Shown here: in pieces, positions 37,139-41,830 of the stretch
Numbering within the stretch: position 1 is the first letter of the stretch
How the letters are laid out: every line of letters begins with the position of its first letter
NCBI GenBank assembly: GCA_947074275.1
Contig: CAMTPA010000023.1
Location: 1 to 41,830, forward strand
DNA: 41,830 nt
DNA from: an uncultured Bacteroides sp.
GTDB lineage: Bacteria > Bacteroidota > Bacteroidia > Bacteroidales > Bacteroidaceae
Reading direction: 5' to 3'
Made by a program: the position numbers and the translations under genes
The notes under the pieces: model-generated
Database searches by the model: none
The model's input: the letters and a program-made list of their open reading frames with translations, nothing else
Told to the model about the DNA's origin: nothing

Positions 37139-38020
37139 TTACTCTGTCACTTTAACTTTTTCTTTGTTCACAAGCGAATCAGGATGTTCTACCGCATAAA
37201 GCTCGTAAGCAACTGGTTTGCCAATCTTATCGGCTCCTAAAAAAAGAGTAGGTAAAACGGGAATGAACTCTTCATCGGGAATGTAAAGGCTAAACCGCAA
37301 GTGAGAACCTATTTTGTAGTTTTCACCACCTGCCACACCGATAATCTGCCCGGCATAGACTGTGTCTCCCGCCTCTACGAACACGCCACGCTGACGAAAC
37401 AATTTATATTGTGCCAGAGTGCCGTCTTGGTGATATATTCGCACGAAGTTTTCGGCATCCGTAGCTCTGTGTTCTTCTTTCAACGTAACCGTATCAATAG
37501 CCTCTACCACCACCCCACTACGAGCGGCTACTACTGTATCACCCACATTGGTAGAAAAAGTGACTCCTATATTCACCGTCTCCTCTTGTCCTGTTGTTTT
37601 ATTCGTTCTAATCGCTCTCAAAGTATTCAACCGAGTAGATTTACCTTCGTTCAATGGCATCAGATAAACATAATTTGTATCAGGCTTTATACGATAATCA
37701 CCGATATGGGTGGTGTATCGATATGAAAAGGAGATGGGCTGATTTTCTGAAACTGGAATCAGAGTAAGTAATTTATTGTTGCCGTGATAGGCTATGGTAT
37801 TATAAACTGTTGAATCATTGACGGTGTACGTGCCCGATAAGTGGGGGAAACTCAATGAAACAGTATAGGGTATATAAGAGGAGTTGGCAGCGGATACTTC
37901 AACCTCACCCGTAGGCAAACGAGTGTATGAAACCGTGAGAAATTCATTGCTATTTTGAGCTAAAAGCGAATTGCTACATAGTGCAACAAAACACACAAAC
38001 AAAGCATAACAGATTTTCAT
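37139..38020 (-). CDS. M23/LytM-like protein, apparently without zinc ligands
   Basis: Signal peptide and LytM-like core (VVAARSGVVVEAID, NFVRIYHQDGTLAQYKLF, VEAGDTVYAGQIIGVAG, GSHLRFSLYI). Confidence 0.8.
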   Translation of the reverse strand: MKICYALFVCFVALCSNSLLAQNSNEFLTVSYTRLPTGEVEVSAANSSYIPYTVSLSFPHLSGTYTVNDSTVYNTIAYHGNNKLLTLIPVSENQPISFSYRYTTHIGDYRIKPDTNYVYLMPLNEGKSTRLNTLRAIRTNKTTGQEETVNIGVTFSTNVGDTVVAARSGVVVEAIDTVTLKEEHRATDAENFVRIYHQDGTLAQYKLFRQRGVFVEAGDTVYAGQIIGVAGGENYKIGSHLRFSLYIPDEEFIPVLPTLFLGADKIGKPVAYELYAVEHPDSLVNKEKVKVTE

Positions 38021-38033
38021 AATAAAACTTGGT

Positions 38034-38657
38034 TTATTTGATTTGCCAAGTTAGCACAAATTCAGGATTCAGCAAATAGTTGATATGGAATTTATATTGA
38101 TTAACAGTCTTATACTCAATGGATTCGAATGAGCCAGTGTCGTTCACATTAAAAGGTAGAATATGCAAATGTTTGCGAAAATCAATCTCACAATCATCTA
38201 TCGATTTAAACATTGTTTCTTTGGCAGACCAGTGAAGCAACAGACTCCAAGTAGAATCTTCCTTGTAAGTGACAGTAACTTCATCATCGCGCATAAATTT
38301 GGTAGCCACCTTATGCACACGTCTACTATATTGTTCTATATCAATTCCTACTTCTGCATTACTACTCACTATCACAGCAACATAGCCTTTGGTATGCGAA
38401 ATACTAATATACTGATTATCAAGATAGGGTTTTCCAGTAGAGAGGTATTTCACTGGTTGATGTGTTTTGAGCAAAGTATAAAGCAGTGCCCTCACCGATA
38501 GCCATTCGTGAATGCGATGGGAGGCTTTAAAGCGTTTTATTTCTTCTTCATAATAAGTCTTTTCGGGCAAAAACTCAAGAAGTTGCTCAATGGTTTCATC
38601 CATCTTCCACACCCCCAATTGGTAGGTTGATTCGTTGCGATGTATCAGCAAAGCCAT
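38034..38657 (-). CDS. 4'-phosphopantetheinyl transferase superfamily protein
   Basis: ISISHTKGYVAVIVSSNAEVGIDIEQYSRRV, WSAKETMFK. Confidence 0.9.
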   Translation of the reverse strand: MALLIHRNESTYQLGVWKMDETIEQLLEFLPEKTYYEEEIKRFKASHRIHEWLSVRALLYTLLKTHQPVKYLSTGKPYLDNQYISISHTKGYVAVIVSSNAEVGIDIEQYSRRVHKVATKFMRDDEVTVTYKEDSTWSLLLHWSAKETMFKSIDDCEIDFRKHLHILPFNVNDTGSFESIEYKTVNQYKFHINYLLNPEFVLTWQIK

Positions 38658-38664
38658 AACAATG

Positions 38665-40008
38665 CTACTCCTCGTCGGGTTCAGTAGGCTCTTGAATAGT
38701 GAATTTCACTTTCAATATTCGCCTATTATCCATCTCAAGCACTTGAAAATCAAAATTGGAGTAAACCACCACTTCATTGAGTGCCGGGAACTCACCTTTA
38801 ATTTCGAGCACCAAACCAGCCAAAGTGTCGGCTTCTCCCCAAACCTTTTCAAATTCTTCTTCGTCAACTTTGGTCACTTTAAAGAAATCGGTAAGCAGTG
38901 TTTTGCCTTCAAATATCCAAGTATGGTCGTTCACCACAGTGTAGGTATGCTCTTCGTCATCATACTCATCGTGAATTTCGCCAACTATTTCTTCAATAAT
39001 ATCTTCCATCGTGACTATTCCCGATGTTCCACCAAATTCATCCACCACCACTGCAATGTGTATTTTATTTGTTTGAAAATCACGAAGCAGGTCATCAATC
39101 ATCTTTGTTTCGGGCACAAAATAAGCTGGACGAAGCAAAGACTGCCAACGAAAATTATCGCCTTTAGTGACGTGTGGAAGCAAATCTTTTATATAAAGAA
39201 TCCCTTTAATGTTGTCTTGTGAATCAGCATAAACAGGTATTCTGGAGTAAGCATTTTCCACAATACACTTCATCACCTCTTTAAAAGAAGTGCGAATATC
39301 CAAATCGACTATATCCAAGCGTGAGGTCATCACCTCTTTTGCTGTTTCGCCACCAAAACGAATGATGCCTTCGAGAATGTTATTTTCTTCTGAAAGTTCA
39401 GTTTTGTCAGTCAGTTCTAAAGCCTGCGACAGCTCATCAACAGAAATATTGTGACGCTTACGTGCAAAATATTTATTTAGAAAAGCAGTAGAACGAACCA
39501 ATAGAAACGAAAGCGGCTTGAACACCTTGCGCAATACGTAAATACCTGGTGCGGCGAATCGACAAAACTTCAAGGTTTTTTGGGTAGAGTATATTTTAGG
39601 CATTATCTCACCAAAAAGCAGAAGCAAAAAAGTCAATACCACAGTTAATATCAAAAACTCTGCAATGATAGAATGAAAAACAAACACGTTCATAAAAAAG
39701 AAATTGCAAAGCATAATGATAGTTACATTCACAAAGTTATTTGTGATGAGTACCGTAGCAAGCAAGCTTTCGGAGTTGTCTAATAAACTACTTATTTTTT
39801 CGTCGGAAGGATGTTTGCGCTCTTCAATATCACTCAAATCGGATGGCGATAGTGAGAAGAAAGCTATTTCGGAAGCGGAGGCAAAACCCGATGCAAGCAA
39901 AAGTACACCGGCTGCAACAATGGCAAATATTGCCGAGACAGAAGGAGGGTTTACAGTAATACTGCTAAAGATGTCAGCCAAATGGCTTAAATAATCGTCG
40001 GAATCCAA
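38665..40008 (-). CDS. gldE: GldE-type CNNM/CBS/CorC-HlyC membrane protein
   Basis: DUF21 TM region, CBS domains (SRIPVYADSQDNIKGILYIKDLL), VVDEFGGTSGIVTMEDIIEEIVGEI; neighbours ssb and mutY as usual in Bacteroidetes. Confidence 0.9.
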   Translation of the reverse strand: MDSDDYLSHLADIFSSITVNPPSVSAIFAIVAAGVLLLASGFASASEIAFFSLSPSDLSDIEERKHPSDEKISSLLDNSESLLATVLITNNFVNVTIIMLCNFFFMNVFVFHSIIAEFLILTVVLTFLLLLFGEIMPKIYSTQKTLKFCRFAAPGIYVLRKVFKPLSFLLVRSTAFLNKYFARKRHNISVDELSQALELTDKTELSEENNILEGIIRFGGETAKEVMTSRLDIVDLDIRTSFKEVMKCIVENAYSRIPVYADSQDNIKGILYIKDLLPHVTKGDNFRWQSLLRPAYFVPETKMIDDLLRDFQTNKIHIAVVVDEFGGTSGIVTMEDIIEEIVGEIHDEYDDEEHTYTVVNDHTWIFEGKTLLTDFFKVTKVDEEEFEKVWGEADTLAGLVLEIKGEFPALNEVVVYSNFDFQVLEMDNRRILKVKFTIQEPTEPDEE

Positions 40009-40080
40009 AACAATCTTTTTTAATTAAACAATTATTTCCGAAACTACCGATAAAACAGTTGTTTCGGAAATGTTTTTATA

Positions 40081-40527
40081 TTAAAACGGTAAATCGTCTG
40101 CCGTAGGGCTATCTTGCGAAGAAGATGCTTGTGGCTGAGTTGAAGCTGCTTGCTGTTGCACAGTCTGAGTTGCCGTGGCTGAAGTTCCTGCACCTTTAGG
40201 CGTAAGCATTTCCATATTGTCTGCGAAGATTTCAGTAATGTATCGTTTGGCACCTGCTTGATCATCGTAAGATCTACTTCTAATCTTACCTTCTATGTAA
40301 AGTTTATCGCCTTTATGAACGTACTTTTCTGCCACTTCTGCCAGCCCACGCCACAATACGATGTTGTGCCACTCAGTGCGATCGGGCACCTGAGTTCCAT
40401 TCGATAATGTATAGCCTTTTTCAGTAGTAGCCAATGAGAATGTAGCCACAGCAATACCCGAATCCAAATATCTCACTTCTGGGTCTTTGCCTACATTACC
40501 TAACAAAATAACTTTATTTACAGACAT
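40081..40527 (-). CDS. ssb: Single-stranded DNA-binding protein
   Basis: MSVNKVILLGNVGKDPEVRYLDSGIAVATFSLATTE, TEWHNIVLWRGLAE, acidic tail DSPTADDLPF. Confidence 0.97.
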   Translation of the reverse strand: MSVNKVILLGNVGKDPEVRYLDSGIAVATFSLATTEKGYTLSNGTQVPDRTEWHNIVLWRGLAEVAEKYVHKGDKLYIEGKIRSRSYDDQAGAKRYITEIFADNMEMLTPKGAGTSATATQTVQQQAASTQPQASSSQDSPTADDLPF

Positions 40528-40555
40528 ATCGTTCTTTTTTATTAATATTTTGTGC

Positions 40556-40587
40556 CAAAAATAATCAGAAATACAACATAAAACAAA
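40556..40587 (-). promoter_or_regulatory. ssb promoter
   Basis: Minus strand TTTG (40584-40587) N20 TATTTTTG (40556-40563). Confidence 0.6.
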
Positions 40588-40590
40588 TAT

Positions 40591-41631
40591 TTACATATAT
40601 TTTTCCAAGAACGAATGAGTAAGTTTAGCAACAGGAAAATCATTTATTTCATTGAGATGAATTCTTGTATACCCATCAAGAAAAACGTCTATATCGCTTA
40701 AAACTACTTCATAGAATGTGGCGTAAATAGTGCGATGGGAAAGTTGATGTTTCACATTGGAACAAACACATTGCACCGAGTGAATAGATGAAGCTGGAAA
40801 CAACTGATGAAACCCGGTTTGTGTAAGTATTTCCTCATACAATAGACTTGAATCACTTTCAACCAAAGGCAACTCATATAAGTTTTGCCAAATGTCTTTG
40901 CCAGTCCGCTTACGCAGATAGGTATATTCATCCTGTCGCACGAAGAAGTAATTTAGATAACGATTGGTGACTTTTGTTTTTCCCACCTTTACAGGCAAAG
41001 TCGCAACCGAGTTGTTTTTATATGCAGCACAGGTTTCTACAAGCGGACACTGGAAGCAACTGGGCGATTGCGGCACACACTGCAAAGCACCAAAATCCAT
41101 AATAGCCTGATTGTATATTGCAGGTTGCATTCGGTCGAGCATTTCATCTGCTAAGTAAGAAAACTGCCTCTTGCCCAATGCCGAATCAATAGGAGTATCG
41201 ATACCCAAATAACGCGCTAACACACGGTAAACATTTCCATCCACTACCGCATAGGGCATATTATAAGCAAACGAGCAAATAGCTGCAGCCGTATAATCAC
41301 CTACCCCTTTCAATGCGCGCACTTCGGAATAAGTTTTAGGAAACTCAGCCCCAATGCTTTGAGCTGCAGCGTGCAGGTTGCGTGCCCGAGAGTAATATCC
41401 CAGACCTTGCCAATATTTCATCACTTCATCTTCGGGCGCATCAGCCAATGTTTTCACATCAGGAAAACGCTTCATAAACCGCATAAAATAGTGGTATCCC
41501 TGTACCACACGAGTCTGTTGAAGTATGATTTCTGAAATCCAAATCTGATAAGCGTCTGTAGAGTCACGCCAAGGCAAATCTCGCTTATATGTTTCATACC
41601 ATTTTATTATAGAACTACTAAATACACTCAT
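40591..41631 (-). CDS. mutY: A/G-specific adenine glycosylase
   Basis: WRDSTDAYQIWISEIILQQTRV, HhH LKGVGDYTAAAI, VVDGNVYRVLAR, FeS motif CVPQSPSCFQCPLVETC. Start placed at MSVFSSS. Confidence 0.95.
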   Translation of the reverse strand: MSVFSSSIIKWYETYKRDLPWRDSTDAYQIWISEIILQQTRVVQGYHYFMRFMKRFPDVKTLADAPEDEVMKYWQGLGYYSRARNLHAAAQSIGAEFPKTYSEVRALKGVGDYTAAAICSFAYNMPYAVVDGNVYRVLARYLGIDTPIDSALGKRQFSYLADEMLDRMQPAIYNQAIMDFGALQCVPQSPSCFQCPLVETCAAYKNNSVATLPVKVGKTKVTNRYLNYFFVRQDEYTYLRKRTGKDIWQNLYELPLVESDSSLLYEEILTQTGFHQLFPASSIHSVQCVCSNVKHQLSHRTIYATFYEVVLSDIDVFLDGYTRIHLNEINDFPVAKLTHSFLEKYM

Positions 41632-41830
41632 TATACTATAAAAGAAACATTGAAATGTAGCAACCGTAAAGTGAATCGAGCTTTTAGCTCTCAGCATCAA
41701 ATACGTGTCACTGCCATACCCAAACCATCACATAAAAATAACACCATAATGGCAAAAGCAGTTGTTTGCATATCCACTGATTAAACAACCCAATAAAGCT
41801 GCCAATGTAGCTAACCTGCTGAATTACAGA

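Noticed and set aside
41710-41830. Possible partial minus-strand CDS at the right edge
   Set aside because: More than one frame is partly open and hydrophobic; too short to decide.
1-41830. tRNA/rRNA genes, prophage, IS elements or classical defence systems
   Set aside because: No cloverleaf, rRNA, integrase or transposase signatures were seen by eye; a tRNAscan-SE/DefenseFinder run would be decisive.

Overview
Bacteroidetes (Bacteroidales-like) chromosomal window. The assignment rests on TTTG-N18-20-TAnnTTTG promoters, Cys-D/N-rich lipoprotein signals and TonB/lipoprotein gene pairs. Most of the ~28 credible CDSs are recognisable: AraC-type regulator, gcvT, pepT, TonB receptor + DUF4374 lipoprotein, a sugar-acid catabolic operon (DapA-like aldolase, SSS symporter, Fe-ADH, PdxA-like, DUF1537-type kinase, large secreted beta-helix protein), GNAT, TIGR01777 epimerase, MltD-like transglycosylase, Kv-type channel, a TIGR03915/TIGR03916 radical-SAM pair, two tandem TPR-type histidine kinases, an OmpR-type RR/HK pair, a cobalamin riboswitch with btuB/btuG-like/DUF4465 genes, ABM protein, tryptophanase, M23-like protein, PPTase, gldE, ssb and mutY. 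The less ordinary observations are: (1) two tandem minus-strand small-RNA-like units (~17831-18242) with matching promoters and 5' regions but unrelated terminator hairpins; (2) a canonical histidine kinase with almost no sensor, overlapping a full-sensor kinase that has lost its phospho-acceptor His and ATP-binding boxes; (3) an unassigned radical-SAM/DUF4130 DNA-modification or repair pair; (4) a compact B12 uptake operon with a visible intrinsic terminator behind the riboswitch; (5) short 22-bp tandem hairpin repeats in two intergenic regions; (6) a LytM/M23 protein that has lost its zinc ligands. All family assignments are from motif reading by eye; no searches were run.
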